Of a stretch of DNA of 64,000 nucleotides, positions 17,262-26,416 are shown piece by piece. Where the stretch lies: the NCBI GenBank assembly GCA_018653365.1, contig JABIAG010000001.1, positions 1-64,000 of the forward strand, given 5' to 3'. The position numbers and the translations under genes were made by a program. The notes under the pieces were generated by a model. It did not search any database. It saw nothing but the letters and a program-made list of their open reading frames with translations, and was not told the DNA's origin. Positions within the stretch are counted from its first letter, which is position 1. The number at the start of each line of letters is the position of its first letter. Source of the stretch: Candidatus Woesearchaeota archaeon (GTDB lineage: Archaea; Nanobdellota; Nanobdellia; Woesearchaeales; JABIAG01).

Positions 17262-18017
17262 TTATGCAGTTGCCCATTTAGTCTCAAAAAGATCTCTCAA
17301 AGTATTAACAGAATACTCTGAATTAATCCACAAAACATAATTTTGAGAAGAATTATTAGTTAAAAATAAAGCCGCATGTTTATCAGTAACACAAAAGTTT
17401 GATGCATTTGGAACTGTTTTTAATGTAACAATATTAGAAAGTTCACTAGGTACTTCTGAAGATTCATTAGAAATGATTTTAATTTCTGGTTTTCTTGAAG
17501 AAGTTTTAAGTAAATTTTTAATAGTATTAAAATGATTTTTTAAATTAATATTATCAGTAGATAAAAAAACTTTATCTGCATTCTTAATCATAAAAGAAAT
17601 TTGATTTTTAATGTTTTTATCACTTTTAATTATGCTTGTTAACTCTTCAGGTTTAATATTTTTGAATCCAGAATTGTGAAGTTCGTTAAGGTTATTCATA
17701 ACATCAGAAGTTTTAAGATTTTCAACAATACTTATTTTTTCATTAGCATCAAGTAAGAGTTTTTGTTTAGTTCTTTCAATAGCTTCAATAGGAGAAACTG
17801 CAATATACTTAATAGGTCTACCTACTTTCATAACAATAAATCCTTTTTTCTCTAAACTTTCAAGAACATCATAACATCTACTACGAGGAACATCAGTAAT
17901 TTCACTAAGATTACCTGCAGTAGCAGATCCTTTCATAAGTAAAGCTAACCAGATTTTACTCTCATAAGTATTAAGATTAAAATCCTTCAATTTACCTAGT
18001 AATTCTCTATTAATCAT
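17262..18017 (-). CDS. TrmB-family transcriptional regulator
   Basis: The 251-residue protein starts with the TrmB-type winged helix (FNLNTYESKIWLALLMKGSA, DVPRSRCYDVLESLEKKGFI) followed by a helical linker (VSPIEAIERTKQKLLLDA) and a C-terminal effector-like domain. TrmB proteins regulate sugar or other metabolic genes and often their own promoter. The target is unknown here, since no sugar transporter is nearby. An inverted repeat spanning the TATA box upstream suggests autoregulation. It is divergent from cdc6 across the candidate origin. Confidence 0.85.
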   Translation of the reverse strand: MINRELLGKLKDFNLNTYESKIWLALLMKGSATAGNLSEITDVPRSRCYDVLESLEKKGFIVMKVGRPIKYIAVSPIEAIERTKQKLLLDANEKISIVENLKTSDVMNNLNELHNSGFKNIKPEELTSIIKSDKNIKNQISFMIKNADKVFLSTDNINLKNHFNTIKNLLKTSSRKPEIKIISNESSEVPSELSNIVTLKTVPNASNFCVTDKHAALFLTNNSSQNYVLWINSEYSVNTLRDLFETKWATA

Positions 18018-18032
18018 GCTGACTTTGAAGAA

Positions 18033-18058
18033 CAGAAAGTAGTTTATAAAGCTTTCTG
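18033..18058 (-). promoter_or_regulatory. Candidate autoregulatory operator over the TATA box of the TrmB-family gene
   Basis: CAGAAAG (18033-18039) and CTTTCTG (18052-18058) form a perfect 7-bp inverted repeat around a 12-base centre that contains TTTATAAA. The box lies about 25-30 bases before the start codon at 18017. A dimeric regulator bound here would block TBP. Confidence 0.55.
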
Positions 18059-18450
18059 GCTTTTAACCATTATCCAGTGATAATTTTATTAATTTGTTAA
18101 TTGGGGGTGACACCCTGGTTTCTATTGGAAATATTATTTTGATGAAGTTGTGTTTGTTGTTTTTTTATTATTGTTATTTTGATTTGTGCTAGCTTTTCTT
18201 TTTTTTCTTTTATTATTATATTATATATTATATATTATATTATATATATATTATATATATATTATATATATATTTACAATATAGTAATTAATTAATTAAG
18301 GAGAATAAAGTTAGAAATGATTTGTTTAACTTTTTAATAAAAAAATACAAAATTTTTGGATTATATTATTATATTATATAACATATAGTTTATAATATAT
18401 AGTATGTATGTTATAATTGTTTAAATATGTAAGAAAGAACACAAACGGAA

Positions 18451-18471
18451 GGAAAGGAAGAAAACCTTTCC
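18451..18471. promoter_or_regulatory. Inverted repeat upstream of cdc6
   Basis: GGAAAGG-AAGAAAA-CCTTTCC is a perfect 7-bp inverted repeat 22 bases before the cdc6 start. It could be an Orc1 site used for initiation or self-regulation, or an RNA hairpin in the leader. Confidence 0.45.
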
Positions 18472-18492
18472 AAATGAAATGAGGGTGTCAGT

Positions 18493-19698
18493 ATGTGTGC
18501 GTTATCAAACTTTTTTGAAAAATACTTAAATGCAGAACCAATATTTGAAACTAAGAAGGTTTTACAATCTTCTTATACTCCTGAGGTAATTCCTCATAGG
18601 GAAAAACAAATGGAGGATGTTTCAAGAATTTTAGCTCCTGCTTTAAGAGCAGATAAACCATCTAATTTGTTTATTTATGGAAAAACAGGAACTGGAAAAA
18701 CTATTACGGTAAGATATACCTTACAAGAATTGCTTAAAATAGCAAAAAAAAGAAAAGTTCCGGTAGAATCAATATATTTAAATTGTAAACTCAAAAAAGT
18801 GGCAGACACAGAATATAGGCTAATTGCACAGTTATCAAGAGAACTAGGAAGAGACATTCCTGCAACCGGATTACCCACTGAAGAAGTATATAAAATATTT
18901 TTTAGTGAATTAGAAAAACGAGAGGGATTAATCTTATTAATTTTAGATGAAATAGATCAATTAATAAAAAAAGTGGGAGATGAACTTCTTTATACTCTTA
19001 CAAGAATTAATGCAGAATTAGAAAATTCACAATTATCTCTTATAGGCATATCAAATGATACACAATTTACAACTTATTTGGATTCAAGGGTAAAATCTTC
19101 ATTATCTGAAGAAGAATTATTATTTCCACCATATAATGCATTACAACTACAAGATATATTGAAAGAAAGAGCGGATTTAGCATTTAAGGAAGGAGTTCTT
19201 GACGATGGAGTAATAGAAAAATGTGCAGCATATGCTGCAAGAGAACATGGTGATGCAAGAAGAGCACTAGAATTATTAAGAGTTTCTGGTGAATTAGCTG
19301 AACGAAACGGGGATGGCAAAATTTCAATTAAACACTTAGATGAAGCAGAAAACAAAATAGAACGAGATAAAATTTACGATTTAGTAGAAACACAGCCAAA
19401 ACAACACCAAGTTGTTCTTTATTCAATATTATTAGTTTGTGAAAAAAGAAAAGAACGTATTTTTACCGGAGAGGTATATGAGGTATACAAAGAAATTTGT
19501 ACTAAAATAGGTTTAAGACCTTTAACCCAAAGAAGGGTATCAGACATAATTGGGGAATTTGATATGCTGGGAATAATATATGCAAGAGTGATATCCAAAG
19601 GAAGATATGGAAGAACAAGAGAAATATCACCATCAATACCTGAAACAACACAACCAAAAATCAAAAAATTATTAACAAAAGATTTAGGATTAACATAA
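18493..19698 (+). CDS. cdc6: Orc1/Cdc6 replication initiator
   Basis: The 401-residue AAA+ protein marks replication origins and loads MCM. Walker A is YGKTGTGKT (residues about 63-70), Walker B LILDEIDQL (about 150), sensor-like ISNDTQF, and LRVSGELAERNGDGKI lies before the C-terminal winged helix (RRVSDIIGEFDMLGIIYARV). The ATG at 18493 has GGTG just upstream. It heads a rightward run with polB and polC and is divergent from the TrmB-family gene across the candidate origin. Confidence 0.95.
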   Translation: MCALSNFFEKYLNAEPIFETKKVLQSSYTPEVIPHREKQMEDVSRILAPALRADKPSNLFIYGKTGTGKTITVRYTLQELLKIAKKRKVPVESIYLNCKLKKVADTEYRLIAQLSRELGRDIPATGLPTEEVYKIFFSELEKREGLILLILDEIDQLIKKVGDELLYTLTRINAELENSQLSLIGISNDTQFTTYLDSRVKSSLSEEELLFPPYNALQLQDILKERADLAFKEGVLDDGVIEKCAAYAAREHGDARRALELLRVSGELAERNGDGKISIKHLDEAENKIERDKIYDLVETQPKQHQVVLYSILLVCEKRKERIFTGEVYEVYKEICTKIGLRPLTQRRVSDIIGEFDMLGIIYARVISKGRYGRTREISPSIPETTQPKIKKLLTKDLGLT

Positions 19699-19710
19699 TC
19701 TCTGATACTT

Positions 19711-21183
19711 ATGAATATTCAAGAATTACAAAAAGAAATAGTAAATACCTTAATGGAAAAGGGCGTCTTAGTTACAACTGAAATATTAAAAAAAGTAAAA
19801 GACTTAGATAATGAAGAAAAAATAAATTTTGTTAAAACTAAGATAGAAACTACCACTGTATTAACTACAGATAATGTTTTAACCACGTTAGAATATTTGT
19901 CAAAAAACACTTGTGATGTAAAAGAGGGCAATGTCGAAGTAGTTTTTTCTTATAAAGAAAACAATGAAAAGAAAAAAGAGGTTGCAGATTTTGTAACTTA
20001 TTTCAGAAATAGATACAAAGCATTAGAACGTATATTAAAAAACAGACCAGAATTACAACGAACATTATCAATTAGTCGAGTCTTAGATAAAAACAAATCC
20101 GAAACAGTATCTATAATAGGTCTGGTAACAGAAAAAAGAGAGACAAAAAATGGCAATCTCTTATTAGTCTTAGAAGATTTAACTGGATCAATGAATGTTC
20201 TAATCAATAAAAATAAAGAAGACCTGTTTGAAGAAGCAAAAGATATAGTTTTAGATGAAGTTATAGGAATTGTTGGAACAAATAAGGAAACAATTATATT
20301 TGTAAATAATGTTTTATGGCCAGACATACCGTTACATAAAGAACTGAAAAAAAGTCCTGATGAAGCATACGCAATTTTCTTATCAGATGTTCATTATGGT
20401 AGTATTGATTTTTTACCAGATAAGTTAAATAAATTCTTATCTTGGCTAAATGGTGAAATTGGAAGCGAAGAACACAAAAATATAATTCCAAAAATCAAAT
20501 ATTTATTCATAGCAGGGGATCTAGTTGAGGGAATTGGGATATATCCTGGACAGGAAGAAGAACTAACCGTAAAAGACATATATGATCAGTATTCTGGCGT
20601 GGTGGAATACCTTAAAAAAATACCTTCACATATAAAAATAATTATTTGTCCAGGAAATCACGATGCAATGCGAATTTCTGAACCACAACCAATCATTCAC
20701 AAAGAGTTAGCTCCAGAACTTCATGCCATGCCGAACGTAATTCAGGTAAGTAATCCAGGAATAGTCAAAATACATAAAAGCGAAGGATTTCCAGGATTTG
20801 ACGTATTATTATATCATGGTTACTCTTTCGATTATTATGTATCTAATGTAGACTCGATAAGAAATCAGGGAGGTTATCACAGAGCAGATCTTATAATGCA
20901 ATTTTTGTTAAAAAGAAGACATTTAAGCCCAACACATACAGCAACACTATACGTTCCAGACATAACTCATGATCCATTAGTATTAACAACAGTACCTGAC
21001 TTTTTTTTAACTGGACACATACATTACACTTATGTTGAAGATTATCATAATATAACTTTAATTTGTGGAAGTTGTTGGCAAAGACAAACCTCCTTTCAAT
21101 TAAAAGTAGGGCACGATCCTGAACCTGCAAGGGTTCCATTAGTAAACTTAAAAACAAGAAAAGTAAAAATATTGAAATTTTAA
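19711..21183 (+). CDS. polB: DNA polymerase D small subunit DP1
   Basis: The 490-residue protein is the 3'-5' exonuclease subunit of the archaeal replicative polymerase PolD. A helical N-terminus is followed by an OB fold (VSIIGLVTEKRETKNGNLLL) and a calcineurin-like phosphoesterase domain with intact metal motifs: SDVHYGS (about residue 225), GDLVEGIGIYPGQ (about 269), PGNHDAMRISEPQP (about 314), LLYHGYSFD and GHIHYT (about 434). It lies 12 bases after cdc6 and one base before polC, so initiator and both polymerase subunits are probably co-expressed. Confidence 0.95.
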   Translation: MNIQELQKEIVNTLMEKGVLVTTEILKKVKDLDNEEKINFVKTKIETTTVLTTDNVLTTLEYLSKNTCDVKEGNVEVVFSYKENNEKKKEVADFVTYFRNRYKALERILKNRPELQRTLSISRVLDKNKSETVSIIGLVTEKRETKNGNLLLVLEDLTGSMNVLINKNKEDLFEEAKDIVLDEVIGIVGTNKETIIFVNNVLWPDIPLHKELKKSPDEAYAIFLSDVHYGSIDFLPDKLNKFLSWLNGEIGSEEHKNIIPKIKYLFIAGDLVEGIGIYPGQEEELTVKDIYDQYSGVVEYLKKIPSHIKIIICPGNHDAMRISEPQPIIHKELAPELHAMPNVIQVSNPGIVKIHKSEGFPGFDVLLYHGYSFDYYVSNVDSIRNQGGYHRADLIMQFLLKRRHLSPTHTATLYVPDITHDPLVLTTVPDFFLTGHIHYTYVEDYHNITLICGSCWQRQTSFQLKVGHDPEPARVPLVNLKTRKVKILKF

Positions 21184-21184
21184 G

Positions 21185-24100
21185 ATGGCAGAAGAAAAAG
21201 AAGTACCTTTTGAAACAAAGGAAATGAAAAAATACTTTGAAAGTATTAAAAAACAGGTTTTAAAAGAGTACGAAATTGCAAACGAAGCAAGAAAGAAAGG
21301 GTTTGATCCAGAAGAAAAAGTAGATAGTCCCTTAGCAGAAAACATGATTGAACGTGTAGAGGGAATAATTTCTGTGGTAGCACCTCAATTAGTTGGATCT
21401 GGAGCAGATAAAAGAATGTTTGAATTAGAAAAAGAGTACGGAGTGCTAGATTGGCGAGTTGCACTCGTAATTGCAGAAGAGGTAGCAAAAGAAAAATTCT
21501 GTAAATTTAAAGATAAAAAAGAGGCAATGGAGGTAGGAATAAGAACAGGATTCGCTTATCATACCTTGGGAATTGTAGCTGCACCATTAGAAGGGTTTAT
21601 TGGAATAGATATAAAAAATACTAAAGACGGAAAAGAATATTTTGCAATAAGATTCGCAGGACCAATAAGAGGGGCAGGTGGAACAGGAGCATCAGTATGT
21701 GTACTAATTGCAGATTATGTACGAAAAAAAATGGGGTATGCAAAATACGATCCTGATGAAAATGAGGTTAATCGTTTTGTAACAGAATTATATGATTACC
21801 ATGAAAGAATAACCAATTTACAATATCTTCCAACTGAAGATGAAATAAAATTTTTAGCAAGTAATATGCCTATTGAAGTCGGAGGAGATCCAACAGAAAA
21901 AATAGAGGTTTCAAACTATAAAGATTTACCAAGAATAAATACTAACAAAATACGTGGTGGGTTGTGTTTGGTTTTTGCAATGATAGCATTAAAAGCACCA
22001 AAACTCTGGAAACGATTAGAAAAATGGGGGACTGACTTTTATGATGAAGACTGGCAATTCTTAGATGAATTCTTAAAATTACAAAAAAAGAAAAAAGCAG
22101 GAACCAAAAAAAAGGAAAGTAAGGATGAAAAACCTAAATTAACACCTAATAAAGTATTCATTGCAGACCTGGTTGCAGGAAGACCTGTTTTAACACCTCC
22201 AATGGGCGTAGGAGGGTTTAGATTAAGATATGGAAGGTGTAGAACAACCGGATTTTCAGCATCAGCAATACATCCAGCAACAATGCACTTAATGAATGAT
22301 TATATTGCTGTAGGAACACAATTAAAGGTAGAACGTCCAGGAAAAGCAGCATCAATGACTGTTTGTGATTACATAGAAGGGCCTATAGTAAAATTAAAAA
22401 ATGGAAATGTACTAAAACTCAATACTGAAGAGGAAGCAAAAGAAATTAAAAATGATGTAGAACAAATTCTTTTTTTAGGGGATATATTGTTTAATTATGG
22501 AGACTTTTCAGAAAATGGACACATGCTAGTCCCTCCTGGATACTGTCCAGAATGGTGGCAAAAAGAGCTAGAAAAAGAGATAGTAAACTTATTTGGAAGT
22601 TTAGATTTAGAAAAAGCAACATCACTAGTTAATACAACTAAAGAAGACCTACAAAGAATCATCAAAGACCCAATAAAACAGTTTCCATCTTTAGAACTAA
22701 CAAAACAAATATCACAAAAATTTAATTTAGCGCTACATCCAGAATACACTTTCTATTGGAAAAGTATAGTAAAAACAGACTTATTACATTTATTAGATTT
22801 TTTAGAAAAGGCAAAAAAAGAAGATGGGAAAATAATTCTTGGTATAAATCCAGAATACAAATTAATATTAGAAAAAATAGGGGTGCCACATTCAGTAATC
22901 AATAATGAATTTATAGTAATAGAAAAAATAAATGCAGAAAAATTATTCTTAAATTTAGGCATAACAACAGATTTTGAAGAACAAATAAGTAAGGTAACAA
23001 AAACAGAAAAGGTAGAGGTCTTAGATATTTTAATGAAACTTACTGGTTTAAAAATTAAAGATAAATCTGGAACTTTTATTGGAGCAAGAATGGGACGGCC
23101 AGAAAAAGCTAAAATGCGAAAATTAACTGGAAGTCCACACAGTCTATTTCCTGTAGGTGAGGAAGGGGATAGGTTAAGATGCTTTCAATCAGCACTACAA
23201 AAAGGAAAAATAACTTCAAATTTTGCACAATTTTATTGTAAATCCTGTAAAAAAGATACTGTTATTTCTGTGTGCGAATCTTGTGGAAAAAAAACATTTA
23301 AAAGATATTTTTGTAAAATTTGTGGAAAAAACGTAAAAGAAAAAGATTGTGACCATGAAAAAACAAGATACAAAAGAATGGAATTAGATATTAATCATTA
23401 TTTTGAGGCTTGCTTAAAAAAACTCAAAACAAGAGTATATCCAGATTTAATTAAAGGAGTTAGAGGGACACCAAATAAAGATCATCTTTCTGAACATTTA
23501 ATAAAGGGCATCTTACGAGCAAAACATGATGTTTATGTGAATAAAGACGGCTCAGTTAGATATGACATGACAGAATTGCCAATAACTCATTTTAAACCTA
23601 ATGAAATAGAAATGCCTGTATCAAAATTGAAAGAGTTAGGGTATGAAGTAGACATGAACGGGAAAGAATTAGTTCAAGATACCCAAATTTTAGAATTAAA
23701 ACCACAAGATGTAATTTTGCCCGATTGTCCAGATGCACCTGATCCAACTGCAAGTGAAGTACTGTTAAAAGTAAGTATGTTTGTAGATGAATTATTAGAA
23801 AAATTATATGGATTAAAACCTTATTTTAATGCAAAAACAAAACAAGACTTAGCAGGACACTTAGTACTTGGTTTAGCACCCCACATTTCAGCTGCAATGG
23901 CGGGAAGAATAATTGGATTTTCAAAAACAGCAGGATGTTATGCACACCCCTTATGGCATGCCGCATTACGAAGAGACTGCGATGGAGATGAAGCATCAGT
24001 ATCATTATTATTAGATTCATTACTAAACTTTTCAAGACAATACCTCCCAGACAGAATCGGAAGTCGAACAATGGATGCGCCCCTGGTTATGACAGCAAAA

Positions 24101-24757
24101 TTAATACCTTCTGAAGTTGATGACATGGTGCATGGAATGGATGTTGTTAAAGAATACCCTGTTGAATTTTATGATGCAGCAATGAATTACAAAATGCCCT
24201 GGGACGTAGATATTGAACAAGAAGGAAAGCGCTTAGGTAAGTGGAAACAATACGAACAAATAGGATTTACTCATGACACAACTTCAATAAACCAAGGAAT
24301 ACTTTGTTCAGCATATAAAACACTCCCATCAATGCGAGAAAAATTAGATGGACAAATGCAAATAGCAGAAAAAATAAAAGCAGTAAACACACAAGACGTA
24401 GCAAGATTAGTAATAGAAAAACACTTCATAAAAGACATAAAAGGAAATTTAAGAAAGTTCTCAATGCAACAGTTTCGTTGTGTAAAATGCAATGGAAAAT
24501 TTAGAAGACCCCCGTTGTTAGGAAGATGCACAAGTTGTGGTGGGAAAATCATCTTTACAATATCAGAAGGATCAGTAATAAAATATTTAGGACCGGCAGT
24601 AGACCTAGCAAAAAAGTATGATCTAGCATTATATTTACAACAAACACTTAACTTAGTACAAAGAAGAGTGGATGAAGTATTTGGAAGAGAAAAAGAAAGA
24701 CAAGAAGGGTTAGATAAATGGTTTGGAGATAAATCAGAAAGCGCTAAACAAACTTAA
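21185..24757 (+). CDS. polC: DNA polymerase D large subunit DP2
   Basis: The 1190-residue catalytic subunit of PolD has the two-barrel fold related to multisubunit RNA polymerases. Visible family motifs are RFAGPIRGAGGTGASVC (about residue 155), GRPVLTPPMGVGGFRLRYGR (about 330), the catalytic-acid segment LRRDCDGDEASVS (about 928), a four-Cys zinc element with further CxxC pairs (CKSCKK, CESCGK, CKICGK; about 680-720) and a C-terminal zinc finger (CVKCNG, CTSCGG). No intein interrupts it, although DP2 is a known insertion site. It forms the heterodimer with DP1 encoded immediately before it. Confidence 0.96.
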   Translation: MAEEKEVPFETKEMKKYFESIKKQVLKEYEIANEARKKGFDPEEKVDSPLAENMIERVEGIISVVAPQLVGSGADKRMFELEKEYGVLDWRVALVIAEEVAKEKFCKFKDKKEAMEVGIRTGFAYHTLGIVAAPLEGFIGIDIKNTKDGKEYFAIRFAGPIRGAGGTGASVCVLIADYVRKKMGYAKYDPDENEVNRFVTELYDYHERITNLQYLPTEDEIKFLASNMPIEVGGDPTEKIEVSNYKDLPRINTNKIRGGLCLVFAMIALKAPKLWKRLEKWGTDFYDEDWQFLDEFLKLQKKKKAGTKKKESKDEKPKLTPNKVFIADLVAGRPVLTPPMGVGGFRLRYGRCRTTGFSASAIHPATMHLMNDYIAVGTQLKVERPGKAASMTVCDYIEGPIVKLKNGNVLKLNTEEEAKEIKNDVEQILFLGDILFNYGDFSENGHMLVPPGYCPEWWQKELEKEIVNLFGSLDLEKATSLVNTTKEDLQRIIKDPIKQFPSLELTKQISQKFNLALHPEYTFYWKSIVKTDLLHLLDFLEKAKKEDGKIILGINPEYKLILEKIGVPHSVINNEFIVIEKINAEKLFLNLGITTDFEEQISKVTKTEKVEVLDILMKLTGLKIKDKSGTFIGARMGRPEKAKMRKLTGSPHSLFPVGEEGDRLRCFQSALQKGKITSNFAQFYCKSCKKDTVISVCESCGKKTFKRYFCKICGKNVKEKDCDHEKTRYKRMELDINHYFEACLKKLKTRVYPDLIKGVRGTPNKDHLSEHLIKGILRAKHDVYVNKDGSVRYDMTELPITHFKPNEIEMPVSKLKELGYEVDMNGKELVQDTQILELKPQDVILPDCPDAPDPTASEVLLKVSMFVDELLEKLYGLKPYFNAKTKQDLAGHLVLGLAPHISAAMAGRIIGFSKTAGCYAHPLWHAALRRDCDGDEASVSLLLDSLLNFSRQYLPDRIGSRTMDAPLVMTAKLIPSEVDDMVHGMDVVKEYPVEFYDAAMNYKMPWDVDIEQEGKRLGKWKQYEQIGFTHDTTSINQGILCSAYKTLPSMREKLDGQMQIAEKIKAVNTQDVARLVIEKHFIKDIKGNLRKFSMQQFRCVKCNGKFRRPPLLGRCTSCGGKIIFTISEGSVIKYLGPAVDLAKKYDLALYLQQTLNLVQRRVDEVFGREKERQEGLDKWFGDKSESAKQT

Positions 24758-24768
24758 AAAACACAGTA

Positions 24769-25059
24769 TTACATCCTAATAACAAACGCGTATTTAACTT
24801 TTTCTACTTCAGAAACGGTTTCAACTAGATCATGTTGTTTGCCAAGTTCTATGCTGTTGTTACCAATAAACTGAATAGAATACGCTTGTTCAAATAACGT
24901 ACTTATTTCTTGTCCATCAACTTCTTCACCTTGATAGAACTTTTCTGTTAAATCAATTTTAATAGTATCATTCTCTAAAATTTTATCTTTAAGTTCTAGG
25001 TCTACAATGTTAAGAAATAATTTTCCATCTCTTGAATGTTTAGATAAAATAAAGTTCAT
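24769..25059 (-). CDS. DUF424-family protein
   Basis: The 96-residue protein resembles the archaeal DUF424 family: an N-terminal hairpin (FILSKHSRDGKLFLNIVD), ELKDKILENDTIKIDLTEKF as the central acidic strand, FYQGEEVDGQEI and a final strand KVKYAFVIRM. Its ATG overlaps the stop of the aIF2-beta gene (ATGA), a linkage that hints at a translation-related role. The family's function is not known to me. Confidence 0.7.
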   Translation of the reverse strand: MNFILSKHSRDGKLFLNIVDLELKDKILENDTIKIDLTEKFYQGEEVDGQEISTLFEQAYSIQFIGNNSIELGKQHDLVETVSEVEKVKYAFVIRM

Positions 25060-25463
25060 AGTCTTGTTTTAACAACATACTTAGTACCACAAGCTTGGCA
25101 GGTTAAGTTTACTAATTCACCATCTTTACTTAACTGTGTATCTGGTTTGCCACATTTTTTACATAAAACAAATTCTTCAGCATATTTACGAACTCTTTCA
25201 TTAATTTTAGAAGCAGGAATCTTAGCACCAAAAATAGCATGCGCTTTGTTAATTGTACCAGGCGCTGCTAACTCTTTAAGTAAAAATCGAAATAAATGTT
25301 GAACAGGACGTTGAAATGATTCTGCAATCTGAGGAAAATTACTAATAATAGTTTTATTACCTTGTAAATGCCCCTTAACTTTAGGAATTTCAAAACGTTC
25401 ACGTTCATGAACTGCACTAGGCATATCATCAATTGCTTTAGTTAACATAGCTTCATAATCCAT
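25056..25463 (-). CDS. eif2b: Translation initiation factor aIF2, beta subunit
   Basis: The 135-residue protein is aIF2-beta, part of the heterotrimer that delivers initiator Met-tRNA to the ribosome. It has the N-terminal helix (MDYEAMLTKAIDDMP), the central alpha-beta domain (RFEIPKVKGHLQGNKTIISN, VQHLFRFLLKELAAPG) and a C-terminal zinc ribbon (CKKCGKPDTQ and CQACGTKY). I chose ATG 25463 rather than 25505 because the TATA-like box TTTTATAAA (25486-25494) lies between them, which also implies a leaderless message. Confidence 0.93.
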   Translation of the reverse strand: MDYEAMLTKAIDDMPSAVHERERFEIPKVKGHLQGNKTIISNFPQIAESFQRPVQHLFRFLLKELAAPGTINKAHAIFGAKIPASKINERVRKYAEEFVLCKKCGKPDTQLSKDGELVNLTCQACGTKYVVKTRL

Positions 25464-25564
25464 ACACTTTAGGAAAGAAAGTTGTTTTATAAATGTTATC
25501 CTCATAATGTCCGAAGATTAAAGATTTAGAAAAGTTTTTAAACATAGTTTACAAAATATAAACT

Positions 25565-26416
25565 ATGGTATTGGAATCGCTAATTTCTCCACTAAAAGCA
25601 GAAAAAGAACCCTGGGAAATGTTTTTTGTTGGAATAATGTATTCTTCTATTGCAATATTTTTAGCACTATTTGTTTTCGGGGGAGACGAAATGTCCTTAG
25701 TTATTGTTTTTTTAACAGTAATGGCTTGTGGAATTTTAATGTATCGAACTATGAAATATGAAGAACATAAAGATTTAGAAATTAAAAGTGAAAGAAAATT
25801 GTTAAGACAACACGGAAAAGCATTATCACTATTTTTATTTTTATTCTTAGGCTTTTTAGTAAGTTTTGCTTTATGGTATGTATTTCTTCCTGGTGAATTA
25901 GCACAACAAGTATTTTCAATGCAAATAAGTACAATAAAGTCAATAAATAGCAATGTTCAAGGAATGATCACAGTTCCGTTCTCATTATTAAAAATATTAT
26001 CAAATAACATAAAAGTACTTCTCTTCTCACTATTTTTCTCATTCTTTTATGGGATGGGAGCAATATTTATTTTAACCTGGAATGCATCTGTAGTGGGAGC
26101 AGCAACAGGGATAGCAATAAAAAATAGTTTAAGTGCATTTTTAGCTAAGGCTGGCGCGGTAGGCTTTGCAGGATATTTTACTGCAATATCTGTTGGGTTG
26201 TTAAGATACTTACTTCATGGAATTCCAGAAATTGCAGCATATTTTATCGGTGGGTTGGCTGGTGGACTAATTTCTGTAGCAGTAATAAATCATAAAGAAA
26301 ATAATGAAGAATTTAAAAAAGTAATGAAAGATGCATCTTGGTTAATTCTAATTTCATTAGTAATATTAGTAATTGCTGCATTTTTAGAAGTGTACGTCAC
26401 ACCAATATTTTTTTAG
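25565..26416 (+). CDS. SpoIIM / DUF95-family membrane protein
   Basis: The 283-residue protein has about six membrane helices and the family signature near the end: LLRYLLHGIPEIAAYFIGGLAGG, in which the H-G-x-x-E-x-x-A pattern is diagnostic for stage II sporulation protein M-like proteins. Archaeal members are common, lack any link to sporulation and have unknown roles, possibly in membrane remodelling. A TATA-like box at 25535-25543 sits about 25-30 bases before ATG 25565. Confidence 0.8.
   Translation: MVLESLISPLKAEKEPWEMFFVGIMYSSIAIFLALFVFGGDEMSLVIVFLTVMACGILMYRTMKYEEHKDLEIKSERKLLRQHGKALSLFLFLFLGFLVSFALWYVFLPGELAQQVFSMQISTIKSINSNVQGMITVPFSLLKILSNNIKVLLFSLFFSFFYGMGAIFILTWNASVVGAATGIAIKNSLSAFLAKAGAVGFAGYFTAISVGLLRYLLHGIPEIAAYFIGGLAGGLISVAVINHKENNEEFKKVMKDASWLILISLVILVIAAFLEVYVTPIFF

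Larger units (their letters stand above)
18018..18492. other. Candidate replication origin next to cdc6
   Basis: This 475-base gap is by far the longest in the window. It holds a pure A/T run (18211-18276), a second very AT-rich run (about 18358-18412), and two inverted copies of an 8-mer at its ends: TGACACCC at 18108-18115 and GGGTGTCA at 18483-18490. The left copy sits in a palindrome GGGTG-A-CACCC. A 7-bp inverted repeat GGAAAGG...CCTTTCC lies at 18451-18471. Archaeal origins typically lie beside orc1/cdc6 with an AT-rich unwinding region flanked by oppositely oriented origin-recognition boxes. I do not see the full canonical ORB sequence, so the assignment rests on context and architecture. 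Confidence 0.55.

Noticed and set aside
18073-18079. TCCAGTG as a canonical ORB core
   Set aside because: Only 7 bases match the archaeal ORB consensus and the flanks do not, so chance is a better explanation.
18211-18276. AT tract as a simple microsatellite without meaning
   Set aside because: It could be only a simple repeat, but its place beside cdc6 between inverted 8-mers makes an unwinding element more likely, so I kept it within the origin candidate.
21185-24757. Intein in the PolD large subunit
   Set aside because: The catalytic D-x-D region and all family motifs are contiguous, and the length is normal.
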